This document shows positions 7,834 to 14,276 of a stretch of DNA of 17,037 bases, one piece after another. The DNA is taken from the NCBI GenBank assembly GCA_902493585.1, contig CABUPZ010000054.1:1-17037 (forward strand). Direction: 5' to 3'. Source of the DNA: an uncultured Fusicatenibacter sp. (GTDB lineage: Bacteria; Bacillota; Clostridia; Lachnospirales; Lachnospiraceae). A model generated the notes under the pieces. The model had not been told where the DNA came from, ran no database searches, and saw only the letters and a list, made by a program, of their open reading frames with translations. How positions within the stretch are numbered: the stretch's first letter is position 1; each line of letters starts with the position of its first letter. Made by a program: the position numbers and the translations under genes.

Positions 7834-8467
7834 TCTGATCCTTTTGGCTGCCGGAAACAGCAGACGGTTCCGGAGCAGTGAGGGATACAACAAGCTTCTC
7901 TGCTCCTGGCGGGGACAGCCTATGTACCGGACGTCCTTGGAGCACTGGAAAAATGCTGCGGACGGACGGCTGGACGGAGGAAAGATTTATGTGGTGTCCA
8001 GAGAACAGGAAATTCTGGAGACGGCAGCGCATTTTTCCATGGTTCCGGTGTTCAGTCCGGAAAGTGCGGAAGGTATTTCCTGGTCCATTCGAAACGGGCT
8101 GAAGGCCGCAGAGAAGCATTCTTTGGCTGAGTCAGGGAAACTGGCGGATCATTATGTGTTCGGAGTGACCGATCAGCCGATGCTGACGGAAGAAACCATC
8201 CGGCGTTTTCTGGAGCAGGCATGGAAATCCGTTTACGCCTGCGTGGCATGGGAGGGAACCCTGGGAAATCCGGTTTCTTTCCCAAGGTCGGCAGTGGAGG
8301 AACTGATGCAGTTGGAAGGCGACTGCGGCGGAAAAAAGGTATTGCGCCGTCATCTGGACGAATGTACACTGGTTCCTGCTGCCAGGGAAGAGGAACTGAA
8401 AGATATTGATACCCTGGAACAGCTTTTGAAGGCAAAAGAGGCAGATTTCGTCAGAAACGGAAGATAA
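7826..8467 (+). CDS. MocA-like molybdenum cofactor nucleotidyltransferase
   Basis: The protein has 213 residues. The N-terminal LILLAAGNSRRF motif followed by NKLL (residues 4-25) is the nucleotide-binding signature of MobA/MocA-like transferases. The GVTDQPMLTEETI segment corresponds to the conserved DxP metal/phosphate region, and GNPVSFPRSA to the GHP-type loop. MocA enzymes attach CMP to molybdopterin, the cofactor form used by xanthine dehydrogenase-family enzymes, which fits this operon position. The ATG at 7826 overlaps the end of the Mo subunit gene by 8 nt; no separate strong ribosome site is visible, so coupling is likely. Its last 17 nt overlap, tail to tail, the end of the recombinase gene on the other strand. 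Confidence 0.85.
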   Translation: MIDLILLAAGNSRRFRSSEGYNKLLCSWRGQPMYRTSLEHWKNAADGRLDGGKIYVVSREQEILETAAHFSMVPVFSPESAEGISWSIRNGLKAAEKHSLAESGKLADHYVFGVTDQPMLTEETIRRFLEQAWKSVYACVAWEGTLGNPVSFPRSAVEELMQLEGDCGGKKVLRRHLDECTLVPAAREEELKDIDTLEQLLKAKEADFVRNGR

Positions 8468-9971
8468 GCTGCAGGCTGCCTTCCGGTCGATTGAAAAGAA
8501 TACGGGAAAGCATCAGGCGGAGCAGCTCGTTGGCTTCTGTTTCGGTGAGAAGGCCGGAATTCAGAAGACACAGCAGCCCGTGATAATTCCATGAGAAAGA
8601 AGAGCAGGAGGAAACAGAAACCTTCTGTTCTTCTTTTTTTGTTGTCTCTTTCAGTGCGGTGATCTGCTCAAGAAGTTCCGTTTTCCGTTCCTGGTATTCT
8701 TCCAGCGTATCGGTTCCGGCTTCATAAGCAGCCCGCAGCCGTTCCAGCCGCTTTTTTGTGGTCTGGATCAGAGCGTCGGGAGAAGAGACCGGAGGATCCG
8801 TTTGGACCGGAAGAAGCATCGGGATGGAATCTCCTTTCAGGCTGAGCGGGCATTCCCGGAGTGCCTGAAGGACGGATGCTTTCAGAAGTTTCAGAGAAAT
8901 ATAATGGCTGGCAAAGCAGCGGCCTTTCGTGTAAGAGCCGCATTGGAGCGCTGTTCCGTGGGAGGTGGAAAGCAGAAGGCTCTGGCAGGAGCTGCAGCGG
9001 ACAAGTCCACGGAAGAACGCCGAAGGGTTCTCGGACATTGGAGTGGAAGAATGTGAAGCGGCACAACGTGAAGCGGCAGAATGTGAGGCGGAAGAGCGTG
9101 GGACGGAAGGAACCTGCACTGGGGATGAGGAAAAATATTTTCTGCGGAAGGAAAGACGTTTCTGCGCGGCATCGAACAGCTCCTGTGAGACGAGAGGGGT
9201 GTGGGAAGCAGGAACGATTTGTACCTCGGGATCCTGATAAAATCTGTCTTTGGAAGATGACCGGCTTTGAGATCTCCGCCGCAGTTTTCCGGTATAGACG
9301 GGATTGGACAGAATATATTCAACGGTCCTGCTTTCGAAAAGATTTCCTCTGGAAGTTCGGATTCCGGCATGGTTCAGCCAGGAGGCAATCCCGCGGATGG
9401 GAACGCCCTGACAGAATTTTTGAAAGATCAGAGGGACGAAAGGAGCGGTGGTTTCTTCCGGCTCGAATTTTGTGTCTCCCATCCGGTATCCAAAGGGAGG
9501 GATGGAAACCGTCTGGCCCCGGGAAAATTTTTCATTCATTCCCCGGCGGACTTCCTCCGCGAGATTCAGGGAATAGTATTCATCCATCGCTTCCAGCAGA
9601 GCTTCCACAAGGATGGAGGTGGGATCGTCAGAGAGCGGTTCGGAAACGGAGATCACTTCAATGCCGCATTCCCTGCGGAGCATGGATTTGTATAGGATAC
9701 TGTCCTGGCGGTTTCGGGCGAAGCGGGAGAATTTCCATACAAGGATCACCTGGAATGGAGAGGGGTGGCTGCGGGCGGAAGCGATCATGCGCATAAATGC
9801 AGGACGTTTGCGGGCAGAACGGCCGCTGATGCCTTCGTCGAGATAGATGTGGTCTTCGGGGATTGTAATCTGATGCTGAGCTGCATATTCCTGGATTTTT
9901 TTCATCTGGCTGTCGGGAGAAAATTCCAGCTGGTCTTCTGTGGACACACGGATGTAGGCGGCGCCTGTCAT
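8451..9971 (-). CDS. Large serine recombinase (SpoIVCA-like site-specific recombinase)
   Basis: The protein has 506 residues, close to SpoIVCA. The N-terminal resolvase domain has AAYIRVSTEDQ (nucleophile Ser10), YLDEGISGRSARKRPAF and VWKFSRFARNRQDS with the active-site arginines. It is followed by the recombinase domain (PPFGYRMG, then WLNHAGIRTSRGN and ILSNPVYTGKL), a zinc ribbon (Cys326, 329, 344, 352) and a C-terminal coiled coil at about 390-450. A Ser/Ala-rich linker at 281-315 is unusual. GGGAGG lies just before the start. The gene sits near the right end of the element with its promoter side facing the attachment site, and it is the natural candidate to excise the element and restore cotJC. 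No truncation or missing catalytic residue is seen. Confidence 0.95.
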   Translation of the reverse strand: MTGAAYIRVSTEDQLEFSPDSQMKKIQEYAAQHQITIPEDHIYLDEGISGRSARKRPAFMRMIASARSHPSPFQVILVWKFSRFARNRQDSILYKSMLRRECGIEVISVSEPLSDDPTSILVEALLEAMDEYYSLNLAEEVRRGMNEKFSRGQTVSIPPFGYRMGDTKFEPEETTAPFVPLIFQKFCQGVPIRGIASWLNHAGIRTSRGNLFESRTVEYILSNPVYTGKLRRRSQSRSSSKDRFYQDPEVQIVPASHTPLVSQELFDAAQKRLSFRRKYFSSSPVQVPSVPRSSASHSAASRCAASHSSTPMSENPSAFFRGLVRCSSCQSLLLSTSHGTALQCGSYTKGRCFASHYISLKLLKASVLQALRECPLSLKGDSIPMLLPVQTDPPVSSPDALIQTTKKRLERLRAAYEAGTDTLEEYQERKTELLEQITALKETTKKEEQKVSVSSCSSFSWNYHGLLCLLNSGLLTETEANELLRLMLSRILFNRPEGSLQLIFRF

Positions 9972-10004
9972 AAGAAACCTCCCGGAAAGGCTATAATATG
10001 GTAT

Positions 10005-10034
10005 AGATTATGGCAGGAAACAGGGACTTATTCC
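10005..10034 (-). promoter_or_regulatory. Candidate sigma-E-like promoter of the recombinase
   Basis: On the minus strand, GGAATAAG (10027-10034) is followed by a 14-nt spacer and CATAATCT (10005-10012), 33 nt upstream of the start codon. This fits the ATA core of the -35 and the CATAnnnT core of the -10 of mother-cell sigma-E promoters with correct spacing. The consensus is loose and can match by chance. No good sigma-A promoter was seen for the recombinase. Confidence 0.45.
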
Positions 10035-10037
10035 CTG
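10021..10037. promoter_or_regulatory. 17-bp palindrome over the recombinase -35 region
   Basis: CAGGGA-CTTAT-TCCCTG is a perfect 6-bp inverted repeat with a 5-nt centre. It overlaps the candidate -35 of the recombinase and lies 32 nt upstream of the divergent small ORF, so a protein bound here could control both. No binding protein is identified. Confidence 0.45.
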
Positions 10038-10068
10038 AAAGGCGCTTGAAACGGAGGGAAGAGAAGTG

Positions 10069-10317
10069 ATGAGTGATCAGCGAAAACGGCTGAAACAGCT
10101 GGAGCGGAAAACGTATCTTGCAGAGACAGAGGAAGGAAATGAAGCGCCAAGAGAGCTGGAAGCAATGTCTGAGGAGGAATGGAAAGAATTTCAGGAGCGG
10201 ATGAGCGGCAGGATCAGTCAATGGCTGCAGATGTATCTGGGAAGCAATCCGGAGAAGCAGAAGCAGGTGCTGGAATGTTTGGAGCAAAGCGGGCAGGGAG
10301 AAGAGAACGATTTCTGA
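10069..10317 (+). CDS. Small charged protein of unknown function, divergent from the recombinase
   Basis: The protein has 82 residues (83 if GTG 10066 is used), with CGGAGGGAAGAG as ribosome site. It is rich in Glu, Lys, Arg and Gln, with no signal peptide or membrane segment. It appears helical: KRLKQLERKTYLAETEE, then EEEWKEFQERMSGRISQWLQMYLG and a terminal Glu/Asp tail. I do not recognise a family. It lies between the recombinase promoter region and the right attachment site, entirely inside the element. A small protein beside a large serine recombinase could be a recombination directionality factor, as reported for the C. difficile skin element, but nothing in the sequence proves this. 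It could also be a regulator. Confidence 0.65.
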   Translation: MSDQRKRLKQLERKTYLAETEEGNEAPRELEAMSEEEWKEFQERMSGRISQWLQMYLGSNPEKQKQVLECLEQSGQGEENDF

Positions 10318-10345
10318 ACAACGGAACAACAGGAGAATATCTCTG

Positions 10346-10388
10346 GAGTGTGTTTGGAGATTGCAGGAATGAATTTTCAAACATACTC
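10346..10388. repeat. Dispersed palindromic element, short copy near attR
   Basis: Arms 10346-10362 and 10372-10388 are inverted repeats matching at 14 of 17 positions around a 9-nt loop. Read on the minus strand it shares GTTTGAAAATTCATTCC and GCAA with copy A at 231-260, so it is an internally deleted copy in the opposite orientation. It ends 11 nt before the right attachment core, inside the element. Confidence 0.8.
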
Positions 10389-10399
10389 TAACGGAGTTG

Positions 10400-10413
10400 G
10401 GAGGTCCCGATGG
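10400..10413 (+). other. Right attachment-site core (attR) of the cotJC element
   Basis: GGAGGTCCCGATGG, identical to 4058-4071 except for one base (A to G at the tenth). The proposed crossover dinucleotide is GG at 10403-10404. Left of it (TTG) is element sequence and right of it cotJC resumes. Joining the element sides gives TTGGGAGGTCCCAA, a perfect 6-bp inverted repeat about a central GG. Confidence 0.8.
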
Positions 10414-10936
10414 AGAGATGGGAGCTTCCATGCGGTATTTGTCCCAAAGGTTTACCGCACCGAACAGGATTACCATGGGAGTTTTGACAGATGTGGGCAC
10501 GGAAGAGCTGGGGCACTTGGAAATGGTGGCGACGATCGTTCACCAGCTGACCTGCAACCTCACACCGGAAGAAATCGAGAAACAGGGCTTTGCCAACTAT
10601 TATGTGGACCATACCGTGGGAATCTGGCCGCAGGCGGCAGGAGGCGTTCCGTTCAATGCCTGTGAATTCCAGTCCAAGGGCGACTCAGTCACGGATCTTT
10701 TCGAAAACCTTGCTGCGGAACAGAAAGCCCGTACCACTTACGATAACATTCTGCGTCTCGTCAAAGATCCGGAAGTTGCGGATCCGATCCGTTTCCTCCG
10801 GGCGCGGGAAATCGTACACTTCCAGCGTTTCGGTGAAGCGCTCCGTTCCGTACAGGAAGAACTTGATTTCAAGAATTTCTATGCGTTCAACCCAAGCTTT
10901 GACGCGCCGGTATCCTGTCCGCCCTGTAAAAAATAA
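10400..10936 (+). pseudogene. cotJC: cotJC, 3' fragment (manganese-catalase-like spore coat protein)
   Basis: The frame encodes GGPDGEMGASMRYLSQRF and continues without interruption to the stop at 10936 (178 codons). It contains the metal ligands of Mn-catalases: Glu35 in GGPDGE, Glu65 and His68 in TEELGHLE, the Glu of LAAEQKAR and the His of REIVHFQR (numbering of the rejoined protein). It ends with CPPCKK, a small cysteine motif. The fragment lacks the N-terminal 29 residues, which are at 3971-4057. A TTG at 10397 has no properly spaced ribosome site, so it is probably not well translated unless rejoined. The rejoined product would have 207 residues, typical for CotJC. Confidence 0.93.
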
Positions 10937-11001
10937 GACATGACATGGTATCCGTTTTAAGTACCTGACGGTACCGGACCAGCAAAGTACTTCAATGGAT
11001 G

Positions 11002-11116
11002 CTGCCGAAGCGTGTTTGAATATTTGTAGTCTATGAACTCTGAAAGCTGCCACAAACAATGGTAACCGTTTAGCCGGCGGAACGGTAGATGACAATGTCC
11101 AAACACGCTCTGGCAG
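11002..11116. repeat. Longer palindromic element with AGCGTGTTTG ends
   Basis: Left arm 11002-11018 and right arm 11100-11116 match at 15 of 17 positions, including a perfect AGCGTGTTTG / CAAACACGCT. An internal imperfect hairpin is present around ACCGTT...AACGGT (11065-11086). The ends are those of the repeat family at 225, 10346 and 14222, but the interior differs. It fills most of the 228-nt gap between cotJC and marR. Confidence 0.75.
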
Positions 11117-11118
11117 TC

Positions 11119-11141
11119 TTGACAATTATCCGATTTCGGAT
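11119..11141 (+). promoter_or_regulatory. -35 box and palindromic operator of the marR remnant
   Basis: TTGACA (11119-11124) is followed by the perfect palindrome ATCCGA-TT-TCGGAT (11128-11141), lying in the spacer of the presumed promoter. No good -10 is visible. A palindrome at this position is the usual arrangement for MarR autoregulation. Confidence 0.55.
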
Positions 11142-11164
11142 GAAATGGAGGAGCCAATAGAAAA

Positions 11165-11482
11165 ATGAAAGAGAAGACGAATGTCACGGAAGCACTCGCC
11201 GTGTTCAATCAACTTTATAAAGAGGTGGACGAAATATATCACCGGTATGCAAAGAAGCATGGGATTTCTGACGCGGTGTTATGGCTGCTGTATTCCCTGT
11301 ATGAAAACAGCGGCGTATACACCCAGAGAGATGTCTGTGCGGACTGGCATTACCCTCCCCAGACGATCAATTCCGCTCTGAAAAGCCTGGAGAAGCAGGG
11401 AGTGATCGTTCTGGAGGCTGTAACGGGAAATCAGAAAAACAAGAGGATCTTATTGACGGATAAGGGGCAGGAAATTTCATAG
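11165..11482 (+). pseudogene. MarR family transcriptional regulator, C-terminally truncated
   Basis: Only 105 residues are present where MarR proteins normally have 140-150. The N-terminal helix, the winged helix-turn-helix (TQRDVCADWHYPPQTINSALKSLEKQG) and the wing (NQKNKRILLTDKGQE) are intact, but the frame stops at TAG 11480-11482, directly where MATE-like sequence begins in another frame. The missing C-terminal helix forms the dimer interface, so the protein is probably non-functional as a normal dimer. The ATG follows GGAGGAG. A deletion that removed the end of marR and the start of the neighbouring MATE gene explains the arrangement. Confidence 0.8.
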
Positions 11483-12229
11483 AATCTACAGAATTATTTT
11501 CAAAAACTCCGCCGCTGAAGCTTTTTTTCCTTGCCGCCATTCCAGGGGCGATCAGTATGCTGGCTTCGGCGCTTTATCAGACCATTGACGGTGTTTTTGT
11601 GGGTCAGTTTTTGGGAAATACAGCATTTGCGGCGCTCAATCTGGCAATGCCGTTTGTAATTATCAATTTTTCGCTGGCGGATCTGATCGGTGTCGGATCG
11701 TCCGTCCCTATCTCGGTCTGTCCGGGACGATTCCCTTCAGCCGGCGGTTGGATATAACTGGGGCGCGCAGAAATTTTCCAGAGTGCGTGTAATCGAAAAA
11801 TGCTGTTTCACTGCCAGCGGTGTCGTGCCTCTGTTGGCGGTGTTTGTCATTGCCCTTTTCCCGGAACAGATCAAGTCATTGTTTGTGGCGGATGCGGGCA
11901 GAGAGATTCTGAGCATTTCCGTCACCGCACTGCGGCTCTTCAGCCTTACTTATATTACCCGGTGGTTTTCCTTTGCAGCCCAGAGTTTCATGCTTGCCAT
12001 CGAGAAACCGTTGCCGGCATCCATTATCTCCGTGTCCACTGCGCTGATCTTTCCGCTGGTTCTGATCGGAGCACTGTGGCCTCTGGGACTGACAGGCATC
12101 TGGCTGAATTTCCCGGGAACTTCTGTGCTTGCCGCAGTTCTGGCGTTGATCCTTCTGAAAAAGCTGAGTCGCGAATGGAAGAGGCAGGATGCAGAGGAGA
12201 AAACAGTTTTTAGAAATCCAGTTCTGTGA
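11482..12229 (+). pseudogene. MATE transporter remnant with internal deletion and frameshift
   Basis: Two parts are visible. From about 11491 to 11713 one frame reads ELFSKTPPLKLFF, then AIPGAISMLASALYQTIDG and on to LADLIGVGSSVPIS, a MATE N-terminus without a start codon in front. From about 11738 to 12229 another frame reads LQPAVGYNWGAQKFSRV and continues to the end of the C-terminal half. Roughly 200 residues that should lie between are missing, and the frame changes near 11715-11740. The original gene was probably regulated by the adjacent marR. Translation of either part would give an incomplete transporter. Confidence 0.85.
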
Positions 12230-12235
12230 TATAAT
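12207..12235 (+). promoter_or_regulatory. Probable promoter of the glycerophosphodiesterase gene
   Basis: TATAAT at 12230-12235 (with a second, overlapping TATAAT at 12235-12240) has a weak TTTTTA 17 nt upstream. It overlaps the end of the MATE remnant. Confidence 0.5.
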
Positions 12236-12258
12236 ATAATTCTATACAGATGATCTGT

Positions 12259-12287
12259 GGTTGCTGTTCACTGTGTGAGCAGCAACC
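12259..12287 (+). other. Leader hairpin (13-bp stem) upstream of the glycerophosphodiesterase
   Basis: GGTTGCTGTTCAC (12259-12271) pairs with GTGAGCAGCAACC (12275-12287), with one G-U pair and a 3-nt loop. It is just downstream of the proposed promoter. The bases after it (ATTTCTGTAATCTT) are only modestly T-rich, so it may be a weak terminator or attenuator, or an mRNA 5' stabiliser. Confidence 0.6.
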
Positions 12288-12354
12288 ATTTCTGTAATCT
12301 TCGATGTTTTGGAAATTCAGAAGATTGCAGCAGAAACAGGAAAAGGATGATACC

Positions 12355-14190
12355 ATGAAACGATTTCTGGGCGATGTCTGGCAGTTATTACAGGAAAACT
12401 GGATCAGCCTGCTGATTTTTGAAATTTTATATCGGATCTTTTTTAATGAGCTTGTCACGCGGACGGCGGATGCAGCCGTTGAATTTTCTTTGAAATGCCA
12501 GGGCTACAGCTATATGACTGCGGAGAATTTCATGGAATTCATCCGTTATCCGCTGACGATTCTTTTCATTCTGCTGGGACTTCTGCTGGTAATGCTGCTG
12601 ATTCTGTTTGAAGTCTGTGCGCTGTTCGGATGCATGGAAGCATCCTGGAAAAAGCAGAAGGTCCGTGTGCCGGAAATGCTCTGCATAGGCGTTGTGGGGT
12701 GCGTCCGCTTTCTGCGGAGAAGACCGGTGGGATGGGCGCTGTACCTTGCAGGTTCCGTGCCTTGTCTGCTGCTGCAGGCAGTCTATGGGATGATCGTGCA
12801 TATGAAACTTCTGCAGAATACCGTGGTCAGGATTTTTGAGGCATTTCCGAATTTTGTGCTTCCGGGTATTCTGGCGGGAGTGCTTCTGGTTTTGTCGATC
12901 CTGTATACGTATTCGCTTCCGTTCCGTATACTGATGGAAGAACCGGAACGGAAGACCTTGCAGAGAGTGTGGAATGCGCTGGGCGGCAGCTGGAAACAGG
13001 CTGGCAGGGCGCTGGGAAAGGAATTGAAAAAGTATTTCCTTTTGCAGGTTTTGCTGTTGGCTGTGCTGTTTGTTCTGTACCTGGTCTCCCATGTACTGAT
13101 CGTACTGTATGTCATGGTTGCGGGTCAGCCTCAGGCGCTGGTCAGTTCCGTACTGGTCTATGCGGACGGCGCAAAATATGTGCTGAGCGGGATCGCCGCG
13201 TCATTGGGGATCACAGGAACATTGTTGTATCTGTATCTGTTTTTTGTGGGGTCAGACAGAGAAGATTATCGAATTGAACGTAAAACGAAAAAAACGCCTT
13301 CCCGGCTGCGCAGGATCCTGGCGGGCAGGGTGACGGCGGTTGTGCTGACCGTCCTGCTTCTTGGGGCGGAAAGTGTCTATCTGATCTATGTGGTCCAACG
13401 GGAGCATCCGAGGGCGACGGCTTCCGCCGAATATATTTCTGTTTCCGCCCATCGGGGAGGGGCAGGAAAAGCGCCGGAAAATACCATAAGCGCGCTGGAG
13501 TATGCGATCGAAAGTATGTCGGATTTTGCTGAGATCGATGTACAGGAAACAAAAGACGGGGAAGTTGTGCTGATGCACGATTCCAACCTGAAGCGGACCA
13601 CCGGTCTGAATGCGAACATCTGGACGATGACCTATGAGGAACTTCAGCAGCTGGATGCCGGGGTGCGTTTTAATAAAAGCTTCCGCGGAGAAAAAATACC
13701 GACCCTGGAGGAGGCAATGGAGACGGCGAGAGGAAAGATCCAGCTGAACATCGAGGTGAAGTATAACGGACATAATCCCAATATTGTCCGAAAAGTCGTC
13801 AGGATCATAGAGGAACAGGACTTTGTGGAAAACTGTGTGCTGACTTCCATGAATTATAAATTTCTGCAGCAGGCAAAGGAGCTGAACCCGGACATCCGTA
13901 CGGGATATACGATGAATATGACCTACGGGGATCTGGAAGATATGGACGGTGCGGACTTCTTTTCGGTGAAGCACACGTATATCACGGAGCAGTTTGTGAA
14001 AAAGGTCCACAATCTTGGAAAGGAAGTCTATGCGTGGACACTGAATTATCAGGGTGATATCCAGCGGATGGTGAATTGCGAGGTGGACAATATCATCACG
14101 GATGAACCTGAGCTGGTCCGCCAGGTAATCCTCGGGGAGACCAGCCAGTCTCCGGGCTTTGCAGAACTGCTGAAATATGCTTTGAAATAG
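12355..14190 (+). CDS. Membrane-anchored glycerophosphodiester phosphodiesterase
   Basis: The protein has 611 residues. About the first 350 form a multi-helix membrane domain (6-8 hydrophobic segments, GPDPase_memb type), ending in a transmembrane segment near AVVLTVLLLGAESVYLIYV. The GDPD catalytic domain follows: SAHRGG with PENT (His366), EIDVQ (Glu393, Asp395), LMHDS (His408) and IEVKYN, a complete active-site set. The family hydrolyses glycerophosphodiesters to glycerol-3-phosphate and an alcohol, or trims (lipo)teichoic/glycolipid head groups. The domain order places the catalytic part after the last membrane helix, probably outside the cell. ATG 12355 with AGGAAAAGGA is chosen over ATG 12304, which has no ribosome site. 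Confidence 0.92.
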   Translation: MKRFLGDVWQLLQENWISLLIFEILYRIFFNELVTRTADAAVEFSLKCQGYSYMTAENFMEFIRYPLTILFILLGLLLVMLLILFEVCALFGCMEASWKKQKVRVPEMLCIGVVGCVRFLRRRPVGWALYLAGSVPCLLLQAVYGMIVHMKLLQNTVVRIFEAFPNFVLPGILAGVLLVLSILYTYSLPFRILMEEPERKTLQRVWNALGGSWKQAGRALGKELKKYFLLQVLLLAVLFVLYLVSHVLIVLYVMVAGQPQALVSSVLVYADGAKYVLSGIAASLGITGTLLYLYLFFVGSDREDYRIERKTKKTPSRLRRILAGRVTAVVLTVLLLGAESVYLIYVVQREHPRATASAEYISVSAHRGGAGKAPENTISALEYAIESMSDFAEIDVQETKDGEVVLMHDSNLKRTTGLNANIWTMTYEELQQLDAGVRFNKSFRGEKIPTLEEAMETARGKIQLNIEVKYNGHNPNIVRKVVRIIEEQDFVENCVLTSMNYKFLQQAKELNPDIRTGYTMNMTYGDLEDMDGADFFSVKHTYITEQFVKKVHNLGKEVYAWTLNYQGDIQRMVNCEVDNIITDEPELVRQVILGETSQSPGFAELLKYALK

Positions 14191-14210
14191 GCCTGCAACT
14201 ATGCTATACT
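14182..14210 (+). promoter_or_regulatory. Promoter of the SEDS gene
   Basis: TTGAAA (14182-14187), 17-nt spacer, TATACT (14205-14210). It overlaps the end of the phosphodiesterase gene and implies a leader of about 170 nt before the ATG at 14388. Confidence 0.75.
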
Positions 14211-14221
14211 GTAGTTATGAA

Positions 14222-14263
14222 AAGGGTGTTTGAAATTGCTTCCTGCCATTTTCAAACACCCTT
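14222..14263. repeat. Dispersed palindromic element, short copy in the SEDS-gene leader
   Basis: Perfect 14-bp arms (14222-14235 and 14250-14263; AAGGGTGTTTGAAA) flank a 14-nt loop. TTTGAAATTGCTTCCTG resembles the right end of copy A read on the minus strand. It lies about 10 nt after the -10 box, so it is at the very 5' end of the transcript. Confidence 0.8.
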
Positions 14264-14276
14264 CAGGGGAGAAGCT

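Larger units (their letters stand above)
4061..10402. mobile_element. Skin-like intervening element splitting cotJC (about 6.34 kb)
   Basis: The segment lies between direct repeats GGAGGTCCC at 4058-4066 and 10400-10408. It separates two complementary, undamaged parts of cotJC that rejoin in frame if the repeats recombine. It carries a full-length large serine recombinase (8451-9971, minus) close to its right end, a divergent small ORF, a molybdenum hydroxylase operon with its own promoter, and one palindromic repeat. Known precedents are skin in sigK (SpoIVCA) and SP-beta in spsM (SprA), where a serine recombinase restores a mother-cell gene during sporulation. No phage structural, replication or conjugation gene is present, so the element does not look self-transmissible. 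Excision itself is inferred. Confidence 0.87.

Noticed and set aside
6943..7893. 316-codon open frame on the minus strand
   Set aside because: Antisense to the molybdopterin subunit and the start of the mocA-like gene, with no family motif and a basic His/Arg-rich shadow composition.
8861..9796. 311-codon plus-strand open frame
   Set aside because: Antisense to the serine recombinase, with low-complexity Gly/Arg/Ser content and no ribosome site.
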